A stretch of 64,000 nucleotides of DNA from contig NZ_NCSU01000007.1 of the NCBI RefSeq assembly GCF_002088945.1, positions 372,001-436,000 on the forward strand. Reading direction: 5' to 3'. Numbering within the stretch: position 1 is the stretch's first letter; every line of letters starts with the position of its first letter. This DNA is from Henriciella pelagia. Its GTDB lineage: Bacteria > Pseudomonadota > Alphaproteobacteria > Caulobacterales > Hyphomonadaceae. Shown in pieces: positions 1 through 8,142 of the stretch. The notes beneath the pieces are model-generated. The model did not search any database. It was not told the origin of the DNA and worked only from the letters and a program-made list of their open reading frames with translations. The position numbers were made by a program, and so were the translations under genes.

Positions 1-1
1 C

Positions 2-112
2 CGCAAATCCGGCACAGAGCCGCTCATCCGCGTCATGGCCGAGGCTGAGAACGCCGACGATATGGAAAACGCGGTGAACGAGATCGCCGACGCGGTCCGC
101 AAGGTCAGCTGA
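2..112 (+). CDS. glmM: Phosphoglucosamine mutase, C-terminal end (partial)
   Basis: Only the last 36 codons are in the window; the 5' part lies upstream. The visible peptide holds the phosphate-binding loop R-K-S-G-T-E-P-L-I-R-V-M-x-E, the hallmark of the C-terminal domain of alpha-D-phosphohexomutases and closest in wording to GlmM. GlmM converts glucosamine-6-phosphate to glucosamine-1-phosphate in the cytoplasm for UDP-GlcNAc, peptidoglycan and LPS synthesis. In many alphaproteobacteria glmM follows tilS and ftsH on one strand. Here it runs towards tilS on the opposite strand with another gene in between, which suggests a local rearrangement. A phosphomannomutase is the alternative, less likely reading. 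Confidence 0.85.
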   Translation, partial: RKSGTEPLIRVMAEAENADDMENAVNEIADAVRKVS

Positions 113-187
113 GGCTCAGCACACAACAAGCCCTAAAATTTCAGGCGAATTTTCCGGCTCCGATTCATCTAGCACGCGGTTTGCAAC

Positions 188-216
188 GAAGGTCCCAGCA
201 GATTCTGGGGACCTTC
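188..216 (+). promoter_or_regulatory. Inverted repeat ending one base before a start codon
   Basis: The arm GAAGGTCCCAG (188-198) pairs with CTGGGGACCTTC (205-216) around a six-base loop, with a single bulged G. The ATG of the next gene is at 217, so in mRNA the stem would contain the whole ribosome-binding region. This is a clear sequence palindrome. A translational control role is inference. Confidence 0.5.
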
Positions 217-987
217 ATGGCCGAACACTCTGACATTATTGCCCTGACCTCCGGCGGGCCGCACAGCTGGATCATGATCAATGCCCTGCGCGACCGCTTC
301 GGTGATTTTCCAGTCATCGTTGAGCAGGGCGAACCGGAAGCCCTCTTCTGGAAACGCCGCCGGCGCATGCTCGGGCCACTCAGGGTTGCCAGCATGCAGG
401 CCGCCCGCCTGCCCATCAAGCTGACGAGGCGCGGCACGGACCGCATCATCAGTGAGATGATCGAGCGCCACAAGCTTGAACCCGAGCCGCGCCCGGGAAC
501 GAACATCACCCATGTGCCGTCCGTAAACTCGGACGCCTGCCGCCGCGCCCTGAAAGCCGCCGGCCCGCGTGCCGTCTTCGTGGTATCGACCCGCATGATC
601 TCAGCGCAGACGCTGACCAGCGTCGACGCGCCTTTCATCAACTACCATTCCGGCATCAATCCGGCCTATCGCGGCATGTTCGGCGGCTATTTCGCGCTCG
701 CCAATGGTGAACCGGAGCATTTCGGCGCGACCGTCCACCTCATCGATAGCGGCGTCGACACCGGCGACATTCTCTACCAGTCAAAGGTGCAGGTGGAACC
801 GGGCGACAATTTTCACACCTATCTCTGGCGCATGGCCGCCGGCAGCCGCGGCATCGTCATTCGTGCCATGGAGGACGCCCTGAGCGGCCAGCTCAGCCCC
901 TCAATGGTGGACCTTCCTTCGAAGCAATGGTTCGCGCCGACGCTGGGCGGATACGTCTGGGCCGGCCTCAGGCGGGGTGTGTGGTAG
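217..987 (+). CDS. Formyltransferase-fold protein
   Basis: A 256-residue protein with the N-terminal formyltransferase fold shared by Met-tRNA formyltransferase, GART and sugar N-formyltransferases. The catalytic layout is visible: N142-x-H144 within NYHSGINPAYRG and D181 in the LIDSGVDTGDILYQ stretch, the usual Asn/His/Asp set. There is no C-terminal tRNA-binding domain, so it is not a standard Fmt; a small-molecule or sugar amine acceptor is more likely. The reading frame is open from a TTG at 181, but the ATG at 217 is preferred because GGGGA lies just upstream and the fold starts there. It sits alone between glmM and convergent tilS. Substrate unknown. Confidence 0.75.
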   Translation: MAEHSDIIALTSGGPHSWIMINALRDRFGDFPVIVEQGEPEALFWKRRRRMLGPLRVASMQAARLPIKLTRRGTDRIISEMIERHKLEPEPRPGTNITHVPSVNSDACRRALKAAGPRAVFVVSTRMISAQTLTSVDAPFINYHSGINPAYRGMFGGYFALANGEPEHFGATVHLIDSGVDTGDILYQSKVQVEPGDNFHTYLWRMAAGSRGIVIRAMEDALSGQLSPSMVDLPSKQWFAPTLGGYVWAGLRRGVW

Positions 988-2182
988 CCATCGAGAGCGG
1001 GCTGCCGGGCGAATGACTGGCAAGCTCGGCCGCGATGTCGGCGCCGAGCCTCAGAGCGTCGACCCATAAGGCAAGTCGCTCGGAGACGATTTCCTGCCAT
1101 GGCTTATCCGGCACGCCGTGACGCACCAGGAATGGAAGCGCGTCACCGCGCGCAAGGCGAGCACCGCGCTGATACCGGCCATCCCAGATGCCGCCACGCC
1201 ATTCAAGGCGGGCCTCACCCGGATCACGCCCGATGAGCAGCGTGCCACCGCGTCTCTGAACCCACCCCCCGCCAAGCGTCAAACGGCTCGCGGGACCAAC
1301 AGCTGCAATGTCTTCTGCGAGCGCCTGCACAGCCGGCGCAGCGGCGGACCTGCTGTCGCCCGATGCTGCCAGCAGCAGCAGCGTCAGAAAGCGCCGCATA
1401 ACGGGCGGCGCTGCCTCGCAGGCTGTGAGATCAACCGACATCAGACCATCTGCATCGACGCGGGCGCACTGCTCGACAAGCCCAGCAAGCCGCACGTCCT
1501 CAACCGCCCTGAGTATCATTCCAGCTGATGTCACCTTGTGCAGCCGCGCCGGATCGAGCCGTTCAGAGAGTTTGCGGATCCGGACCCGCTCGTAGGCGTC
1601 AGACTCATTGCTGGGGTCACTCACCCAGGCCTCACCAGCTTGCGCGAGCGAGGACATGATCATCGCCCGCTTCACGCCAATCAGGGGCCGACCAATCAGC
1701 AGGCCGCGCCCTTCCGGCCAGACCGGCGACACTGACACCGGCTGCGGTCCAACCGAGGCTGGCAGACGAGTCGGGCGAGCAAGCCGCATGAGCATCGTCT
1801 CTTCCACATCGGTGCGCGTATGGCCAAGCAGGAGGAGCTCAGCGCCGGCATCACGCGCTGCACGCGCAAGCAGGCCATGCCGGGCCTTCCTTGCCTGCAC
1901 CTGGCTGGGTGCGCCATCTCTCCATGTCAGAATGCGGCTTGCATGGCCGAGCGCCTCGGAACGGGCTGCAACGCCCTTCGCTTCATCCACTGCTTCCGGG
2001 CGAAGCCCATGATCAACGGTCAGAACCAGAAGGTCTCGCCCGCTCACCTTGGCCCAGTCATGCGCCGTCAGGAGCAGCGCCAGAGAATCACTGCCGCCAG
2101 AAACGGCGATGGCGACGGGCCCCTCTCGCCCCGCCGCCATGCGATCAATCAGTTGATGCGTATGCTGGCCTAGGAATCGCAA
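968..2182 (-). CDS. tilS: tRNA(Ile)-lysidine synthase
   Basis: TilS modifies C34 of tRNA-Ile(CAU) to lysidine, using ATP and lysine, so that the anticodon reads AUA. The PP-loop ATPase motif SGGSDS is at residues 28-33 of 404, followed by the VDHGLRPEA and LLGHTRTDVEETMLMR stretches typical of the family. The best start is a TTG at 2182, which keeps the helix before the PP-loop; an ATG 14 codons later would leave a very short lead. The start overlaps the stop of cpoB by 13 bases, indicating one transcript with translational coupling. The 3' end overlaps the convergent formyltransferase gene by 20 bases. Confidence 0.92.
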   Translation of the reverse strand: MRFLGQHTHQLIDRMAAGREGPVAIAVSGGSDSLALLLTAHDWAKVSGRDLLVLTVDHGLRPEAVDEAKGVAARSEALGHASRILTWRDGAPSQVQARKARHGLLARAARDAGAELLLLGHTRTDVEETMLMRLARPTRLPASVGPQPVSVSPVWPEGRGLLIGRPLIGVKRAMIMSSLAQAGEAWVSDPSNESDAYERVRIRKLSERLDPARLHKVTSAGMILRAVEDVRLAGLVEQCARVDADGLMSVDLTACEAAPPVMRRFLTLLLLAASGDSRSAAAPAVQALAEDIAAVGPASRLTLGGGWVQRRGGTLLIGRDPGEARLEWRGGIWDGRYQRGARLARGDALPFLVRHGVPDKPWQEIVSERLALWVDALRLGADIAAELASHSPGSPLSMATTHPA

Positions 2183-3138
2183 CCCGACCGCGTGCTTTCA
2201 AGCGCCGCCAGGTTCCGCGTCACGCCCGACGCATTTGGATATTGCTCAGGCAGGATGGCAAGCGCGTTGCATGCCTTGTCCGTGTCACCGACGAGACGCA
2301 TGGACCGCGCGAGCTTGACCAGCGCGTCAGGCGCGCGGGCATCATCGGGATATTCGCGGATCATCTGGGTGTAGGCTTGGCCGGATTCGGCGAAGGCTTC
2401 CTGCTGGAACAGCGTTTCCGCCAGCCAGTACTGGGCTTCGCCCGCCTGCGGATCGTCGCCGAAGCGCTCAAGAAACGCACGGAAGGCTTGCTCGGCCTCT
2501 TCATACTGGAATTTCAGGAGCCTCGATTTCGCCATCGCAAACAGCGGGCCGGCCTCGCCTGGAAGGTCGCTGGCTGTCAGCGTACCGAGCGAACCCTGCA
2601 CGGACGGATTGGCACCTGAAGTCCCCGTGTCTGTTGTACGCGTCACAATCCGGCGCTGGGTTCCCGCCTGCGTTGCAGCACTGGCAACCTGCGCCCGCTC
2701 ATCGGCATCTTCCGGAGGCGCCGTGCGCGCCGCGATCACGGCCTCGCTGCCTTCATCGGTGAGTCCCCGGCTGAGAATGGCCTGTATGTCACCCTCAAGA
2801 TCCTGCAGGCGGCTATTCAGACTCGCATTGGCACTGCGCAGGCTTTCAAGCTCCTCTGCGATCTGCGCGTCGTCATTCTGCATGCGGTTCATCTCGTCAC
2901 GAGACTGCGACAGAAGGAATTCAAGAGTTTCGATCTTGCCGTTGAGCTGGGCATTCTCATCCTGAAGGCGGGTCACGCTCAGCTTCAGCTGCGCGTTTTG
3001 CTGACGCACATCGGCGACGGCGTCGGCAAGGTTGCCACTCGTCGCACCCCGCACAATCGGGGCAGCTTGTGCGCTGGCAACAGGAACGCTGACGAACGAC
3101 ATGGCAAGCAGGCTACAGGCGATAACCAGACGGTTCAT
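2170..3138 (-). CDS. cpoB: Tol-Pal system protein CpoB (YbgF)
   Basis: Periplasmic partner of the Tol-Pal machine that links outer-membrane constriction with septal peptidoglycan synthesis. Of 322 residues, 1-23 form a signal peptide ending ASAQA, about 40-120 form a coiled coil rich in Q/N/L/E heptads, and about 195-320 carry TPR repeats (AQYWLAETLFQQEAF, DALVKLARSMRLVGD). This is the standard CpoB plan. It is the next gene after pal, but a strong intrinsic terminator-like hairpin (3184-3215) separates them, so cpoB and tilS may depend on read-through or their own promoter. Confidence 0.92.
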   Translation of the reverse strand: MNRLVIACSLLAMSFVSVPVASAQAAPIVRGATSGNLADAVADVRQQNAQLKLSVTRLQDENAQLNGKIETLEFLLSQSRDEMNRMQNDDAQIAEELESLRSANASLNSRLQDLEGDIQAILSRGLTDEGSEAVIAARTAPPEDADERAQVASAATQAGTQRRIVTRTTDTGTSGANPSVQGSLGTLTASDLPGEAGPLFAMAKSRLLKFQYEEAEQAFRAFLERFGDDPQAGEAQYWLAETLFQQEAFAESGQAYTQMIREYPDDARAPDALVKLARSMRLVGDTDKACNALAILPEQYPNASGVTRNLAALESTRSGCDS

Positions 3139-3183
3139 ATAGAAGACTCCACGCGAATCGGGTGTTCAGCGTTTTCGCATATG

Positions 3184-3215
3184 AAAAAGCCGGGGCCAAA
3201 TTATGGCACCCGGCT
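3184..3215 (-). terminator. Intrinsic terminator-like hairpin after pal
   Basis: Read on the minus strand, AGCCGGG pairs with CCCGGCT and an inner GCCA/TGGC extends the stem around a TAATT loop; five T residues follow (A run at 3184-3188 on the plus strand). It lies 26 bases after the pal stop and about 45 bases before cpoB. It should end or attenuate the tol-pal transcript. Confidence 0.75.
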
Positions 3216-3240
3216 CAATCATTACAGTTGGCACACCGCC

Positions 3241-3792
3241 TTAGCTGGTTGCGCCGGACAGGATCTGGGTGAAGCCGTTGCGGTTGAGAGCCCAGGCCGC
3301 CTCATTGGATGCAGTCGCCAGCGGGCGCTCCTTGCCGTAAGAAACGGTTTCGATACGGGCCGGATCAACGCCGAGGCTGACGAGATAGTCCTTCACGATG
3401 CTTGCGCGGCGCTCGCCGAGGGCGAGGTTATACTCGCGGGTGCCACGCTCATCGCAGTTACCAGCGACGAGAATGCGAACCGACGGATAGGACTGCAGCC
3501 AGGCTGCCTGACGCTGCAGGATATCCTGATCGTCGGAGTCGAGGCGATACTGGTCGAGATCGAAATAGACGCGGTCACCAACATTGACGGTGAAGTCTTC
3601 GATCGAACCAGCAGCTGGGCCGGCGTCGATGACGCGGGTTGGTTCTTCGACCACAGTGCGGGTATTTGCTGGTTCTGTGGTTTCAGCAACAGGAGCAGTT
3701 TCCTGCACCGGGGCTGGCTTCGGTTTGGAAGCACATGCTGCAGCGCCGAGAAGAAGGGCGATGGAAGCGGTAGACATTACAGTACGACGCAT
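3241..3792 (-). CDS. pal: Peptidoglycan-associated lipoprotein Pal
   Basis: Outer-membrane lipoprotein that anchors the membrane to peptidoglycan and is recruited to the division site by Tol. Of 183 residues, 1-19 form a lipoprotein signal with lipobox LGAAAC (Cys20). A Pro/Glu/Thr-rich tether follows, then an OmpA-like domain from about residue 70, with VYFDLDQYRL and NCDERGTREYNLALGERRA, the stretch that contacts diaminopimelate. A good AAGGAG ribosome site precedes the ATG. A 136-base gap separates it from tolB, longer than the other gaps in the block, so pal may also have its own promoter. Confidence 0.96.
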   Translation of the reverse strand: MRRTVMSTASIALLLGAAACASKPKPAPVQETAPVAETTEPANTRTVVEEPTRVIDAGPAAGSIEDFTVNVGDRVYFDLDQYRLDSDDQDILQRQAAWLQSYPSVRILVAGNCDERGTREYNLALGERRASIVKDYLVSLGVDPARIETVSYGKERPLATASNEAAWALNRNGFTQILSGATS

Positions 3793-3928
3793 TGGTTACT
3801 CCTTGCTATGGTCGTTTCAGCGTGCGCCTATAGACAGCGAATTTGTCAACTTCGTGGCTAATATACCGACCTGATTCTTGATCAGCACGCTGTGGCATTT
3901 TGAACACTATACTTCAAACAGCAAGTCT

Positions 3929-5287
3929 TCAGTTCAAAAGAGGAGACCAGGCCGGGTCCGAAGCGTCGGTCGGCGTTGGAATCTGGCGAAGATTGCGGCC
4001 TGTAAGGTCAACCGACCAGAGCTTTGGTCCTGCCCCCGGTGACGTCTCGCGGAAGAAGGTGATCACACGGCCATTCGGCGACCATTCCGGACCTTCATCG
4101 AGATAGGATTCGGTCAGCAAACGCTCGCCCTCTCCGTCGATGCCGATCACGCCGATATGGAATTTTCCGGCGGCCTGCTTGGTGAAGGCAATCAGGTCAC
4201 CGCGTGGGCTCCAAACCGGTGTCGAATAGCGGCCCGACCCGAATGTGATCCGGCAGGCGGTGTCGCGGCCGCCCGACGGACAGGTGAGCGGCGAACCATC
4301 CGTGTTCATTATGTAGAGCTGCGGGCTGCCACCGCGGTCGGAGTTGAACACAATCTGGCGGCCATCTGGCGACATGGATGGCGAGGTATCGATCGCCGGG
4401 TGATCTGTCAGCCTGCGCGTGCTCTGGGTTACGAGATCGCGGATGAAGATGTCGGAATTGCCGCTATTGGCCTGCGTCAGCAGGACCGACTGGCCATCAC
4501 GCGAGAAACGCGGCGCAAAAGTCATGTTCTGGAAATTGCCGAGAACTTCCTGGCGACCGTTCTGGATGTCGAAGAGATAGACGCGCGGACGGTTATTCTC
4601 ATACGACATATAGGTGATCTGCTGGTTCGACGGCGAGAATCGCGGCGTCAGCACGGTGAAGGTGCCGGACGTCAGATATTTCACATTGGCACCGTCAGAA
4701 TCCATGATGGCGAGGCGCTTGGTGCGTGCATCCTTCGGGCCGGTCTCGGCGATGTAGACGATGCGTGAGTCGAAATACGGATCTTCACCGGTCAGGCGCG
4801 AATAAATGGAATCTGCAATCTTGTGCGCGATGCGGCGCCAGTCTTCAGGCTTTGCCGTGAAGCGTCGGCCGGCCTGTCCCTCAAGGCGCATGACTTCCTC
4901 GCCATAGACGTCCCAGAGACGGACGGAGGCGCGGATGAATTCGACCCCCTCGACCGTCACCGTATCGACTTCGCCGACAACCAGGGCATCCGTCTGGATG
5001 ATCTTCCAGTCCGCAAAGCGCGGCTGCGCATTGATCGAAAGATCGCGCTGGATATGTGCGCTTTGCGGGGTGATCGTGAACAGGCCCGTCGATAGCAGAT
5101 CATTCTGCACAACCGCGGTGATGTCGGTCGCCAGCTGCACATTGTCACCCGTCGCCTCGAAGGTCGGGATGGCAATCGGGGTCGGCTTCAGCACACCTTC
5201 GGCAATATTGACTGTCACCTGGGCCTGGGCGGCAGGCAGCAGGACGGCAAGTCCGGTCAGAAGGGCAGCGATGGATCGTTTAAGCAT
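3929..5287 (-). CDS. tolB: Tol-Pal system beta-propeller protein TolB
   Basis: Periplasmic protein that binds Pal and is worked by the TolQRA motor. Of 452 residues, the first 22 are a signal peptide (ending AAQAQ); residues about 25-165 are the N-terminal alpha/beta domain (PIAIPTFEA), and the rest is a six-bladed WD40-like beta-propeller with repeated S-P-D-G-x-x-I-x-F-x-S motifs such as MSPDGRQIVFNSDRGG and SPNGRVITFF. Length and order are normal for TolB. It lies 24 bases after tolA and is almost certainly co-transcribed with tolQRA. Confidence 0.97.
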   Translation of the reverse strand: MLKRSIAALLTGLAVLLPAAQAQVTVNIAEGVLKPTPIAIPTFEATGDNVQLATDITAVVQNDLLSTGLFTITPQSAHIQRDLSINAQPRFADWKIIQTDALVVGEVDTVTVEGVEFIRASVRLWDVYGEEVMRLEGQAGRRFTAKPEDWRRIAHKIADSIYSRLTGEDPYFDSRIVYIAETGPKDARTKRLAIMDSDGANVKYLTSGTFTVLTPRFSPSNQQITYMSYENNRPRVYLFDIQNGRQEVLGNFQNMTFAPRFSRDGQSVLLTQANSGNSDIFIRDLVTQSTRRLTDHPAIDTSPSMSPDGRQIVFNSDRGGSPQLYIMNTDGSPLTCPSGGRDTACRITFGSGRYSTPVWSPRGDLIAFTKQAAGKFHIGVIGIDGEGERLLTESYLDEGPEWSPNGRVITFFRETSPGAGPKLWSVDLTGRNLRQIPTPTDASDPAWSPLLN

Positions 5288-5311
5288 ATGGGGCTCCTCG
5301 CCTCGTTGGTT

Positions 5312-6208
5312 TTAGTCGCCTGTAAAGGCAGGTCCGAGATTGATGTTTGCAGTCTTCCAGAGTTCGTAATCGTCGCGCGGCAACCGGTAAGGTTGGCATT
5401 TGCGAACTGCGCGTAGGGCACGCTCGATTGCAAGCGACATGGACCGGTCACCAATAGGCGCGCGCGACGGGCGCACAAGTTCGATATCGATCAGATTGCC
5501 CTCTGCATCGAGTTCAGCGCGCATCTGAACGTTTAACCGCTTCGGCTCCGGCTGGTCGGCCACGCCGTCCCAGCACGGATAGATCTGGTTGTAGAGCAAT
5601 TGCTCGATCCGAACCGTATTGGCCGTGCGTTCGCCAGCGCCCTTGCGGGCTTCCTGGTTCGGCTTGACGTCAGGGATTTTCGTCTGTTCCTGCTTGGGCG
5701 GATCGGTGCGGCGCTTGGTCTCGCGCTCGCTCTCGAAGGTCGAATCCGCATCATTCAGGAAGTCATCGAGCGGATTGCGCTTCGGCGTCGGATTGGGTGG
5801 TTTAGGCTGCTGCGGCTTGGGCTGCTCTGGCTCAGGCTCAGGTTCTTCTTCCGGCTCTTTATCGAGGTCCGGCACGATATCGTCTTCAGCTTCTTCCGGC
5901 GCAGACTGCTCTGCCGCCGTCGCGATATCATCTTCAGGCAGGTCCCGCTCATCCGGTTCTTCTTCTACCGGATCTTCAGGCTCTTCCTCTTCGACGGGTT
6001 CGGGCTCCGGCTCTTCTTCCGGCTCGGTTTCCTCGGGCTGTTCACGGACAGGCGCGACATTGGTGATCTCGCCAAGGTCAACGAGATCGACCGGCACGAT
6101 CACGAACTCTTCCTCGAGCACGTCTGCCCCGACATAGGGCCATACGATATAGCCCGCGCCGATAACGGCGGCATGAAGCAGGAGAGAGGCAGGAATGCCG
6201 CGAATCAT
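5312..6208 (-). CDS. tolA: TolA-like energy transducer
   Basis: Inner-membrane protein that spans the periplasm and transmits TolQR motor force to TolB/Pal. Of 298 residues, one N-terminal membrane helix spans about 5-25, then comes an unusual long linker (about 50-150) made almost entirely of Glu, Pro and Asp, then a TonB/TolA C-terminal domain (about 190-298) with YNQIYPCWDG and IERALRAVRKCQPYRLP. The linker of E. coli TolA is instead an Ala/Lys-rich helix. Position between tolR and tolB, five bases from tolR, identifies it as TolA rather than TonB. Confidence 0.9.
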   Translation of the reverse strand: MIRGIPASLLLHAAVIGAGYIVWPYVGADVLEEEFVIVPVDLVDLGEITNVAPVREQPEETEPEEEPEPEPVEEEEPEDPVEEEPDERDLPEDDIATAAEQSAPEEAEDDIVPDLDKEPEEEPEPEPEQPKPQQPKPPNPTPKRNPLDDFLNDADSTFESERETKRRTDPPKQEQTKIPDVKPNQEARKGAGERTANTVRIEQLLYNQIYPCWDGVADQPEPKRLNVQMRAELDAEGNLIDIELVRPSRAPIGDRSMSLAIERALRAVRKCQPYRLPRDDYELWKTANINLGPAFTGD

Positions 6209-6213
6209 GGGGG

Positions 6214-6660
6214 TTACTGTTGTCCTTGCGCTTTCGGGTCGGTGACGAGCGCGATGTTGCGATAGCCGGCGCGCTGCATGCGGGTCATGACTTCCATCAC
6301 CGCGCCATAGTTCACGCCGTCATCGGCGCGCAGGTAGATGCGCTCCTCATAACCTTCGCCAGCGATGGCATAGAGCGTCGAGACCAGGTCTTCGGGGCTT
6401 ACTTTCGTATCCTGGATGAACATCTCGCCGCTGGAATTCAGCGTGACCGAAAGGGGCTGCGACTTCGGCGCGGCCAGGTTTTCTGCCGACGCCTTCGGCA
6501 GCGACACTTCCACCCCAGTCGTCAGCAGCGGCGCGGTGATCATGAACACGATCAGCAGCACCAGCATGACGTCGACGAACGGCGTGACGTTGATTTCAGC
6601 GGCGAGGCCGCGGCGTCCGCGCTTTCCGCCTGAGGGTCCAGCTGCCCAACCACCTGCCAT
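6214..6660 (-). CDS. tolR: Tol-Pal motor protein TolR
   Basis: ExbD/TolR family stator partner that uses the proton gradient. Of 148 residues, one membrane helix spans about 27-48, carrying the conserved Asp30 in [14 protein letters not shown], followed by a periplasmic domain that ends with the [21 protein letters not shown] segment. The upstream tolQ stop is three bases away, so the two are translated together. Length and topology are standard. Confidence 0.96.
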   Translation of the reverse strand: MAGGWAAGPSGGKRGRRGLAAEINVTPFVDVMLVLLIVFMITAPLLTTGVEVSLPKASAENLAAPKSQPLSVTLNSSGEMFIQDTKVSPEDLVSTLYAIAGEGYEERIYLRADDGVNYGAVMEVMTRMQRAGYRNIALVTDPKAQGQQ

Positions 6661-6663
6661 GGT

Positions 6664-7368
<705 letters not shown>

Positions 7369-7551
7369 GAATATCCTCGTTAATTGTGCATCTGACACTG
7401 CACATCCCGCGCAGCCGGACGGAGCCAGAATTGGCAAACTCCTCCCATATCCAATGAGAATCGGGCGGAAACTTGACGTCGCAGCCATTCATGGCAGCAG
7501 GCGCAGCATTGGAGCGAACTGGTTAACGATTTGTCAGTGAATGAACGGGTT

Positions 7552-7995
7552 TCAGGCCGCAAATATGAAGGACTTCAGATGCTCGACCATTTCGGGCACG
7601 GGCCGGCGCGGGCGGCCATCTGAGTGGATCATCACCGCGGTGATATCGGCCTCGGCAACGACTTCGTCGCCCCGGAACGCCGTCTGCTGGAAGATGATCC
7701 TCGCCCCCTGCACACCAATATAGCGCGACCGGATCTCGAGCAGGTCATCGACCTTCGCCGCCTTGCGAAAATCGACATTCACATTGGTCAGCGTGAAGGC
7801 GGCCGGGTCGGGACGCTGCAACAAGGACTGGTGAGACACCCCGGCATCGCGAAGGAAATCGGATCGCCCCCGCTCGAAGAAGCGCAGATAATTCGCGTGA
7901 TAGACCATGCCGGTAAAATCGGTGTCTTCATAATAGACACGAACCTGCAGCCAGTGCTGGTTCCGTTCGTCGATCCTGCCGGAAGTCCCTGTCAT
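7552..7995 (-). CDS. ybgC: Tol-Pal associated acyl-CoA thioesterase YbgC
   Basis: Hot-dog-fold thioesterase of the 4-hydroxybenzoyl-CoA thioesterase group, usually the first gene of tol-pal clusters. Of 147 residues the active-site region YYEDTDFTGMVYHANYLRFFERGR lies at 21-44; its Asp26 is the expected catalytic residue. Substrates are acyl-CoA or acyl-ACP; a link to phospholipid metabolism is known for some members. It is separated from tolQ by 183 bases, so it is probably on its own transcript or only loosely coupled to the operon. Confidence 0.93.
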   Translation of the reverse strand: MTGTSGRIDERNQHWLQVRVYYEDTDFTGMVYHANYLRFFERGRSDFLRDAGVSHQSLLQRPDPAAFTLTNVNVDFRKAAKVDDLLEIRSRYIGVQGARIIFQQTAFRGDEVVAEADITAVMIHSDGRPRRPVPEMVEHLKSFIFAA

Positions 7996-8030
7996 CCGCC
8001 TGCTTCCCTTTGCATACCGCCAGATGGCCC

Positions 8031-8125
8031 TCGTCCTTCGACAGGCTCAAGATGAGGGCTATGGGATGGCCATGCCAACCTTTTCCTCAAGCGCAACCTC
8101 ATCCTGAGCCTGTCGAAGGATGAAG
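8031..8125. repeat. Palindromic repeat pair (family B)
   Basis: Two inverted copies of a CTTCGACAGGCTCAGGATGA-type motif, at 8036-8056 and 8097-8121, face each other across about 40 bases between purH and ybgC. Similar single copies occur inside the larger elements at 52036-52057 and 54415-54438. The pair could fold as one long hairpin in RNA and would lie at the 3' end of purH. Such motifs are common extragenic repeats in alphaproteobacteria. Confidence 0.85.
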
Positions 8126-8142
8126 CCACAATCGCCGCCTAG

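Noticed and set aside
1891-2619. 242-residue plus-strand frame across tilS and cpoB
   Set aside because: It crosses two clear minus-strand genes, and its composition (Arg/Gly/His mix) is not that of a real protein.
3821-3849. TTGACA on the minus strand upstream of pal
   Set aside because: No acceptable -10 exists at 16-18 bases; the nearby CTATAG is only ten bases away.
5600-6265. Arg/Leu/Phe-rich and Ser/Gly-rich frames antisense to tolA
   Set aside because: They are shadows of the Glu/Pro codon repeats in the TolA linker.
7510-7540. Possible CtrA box (GTTAACGATTTGTCAG) upstream of tolQ
   Set aside because: Only one TTAA half is present; the second half reads TCAG.
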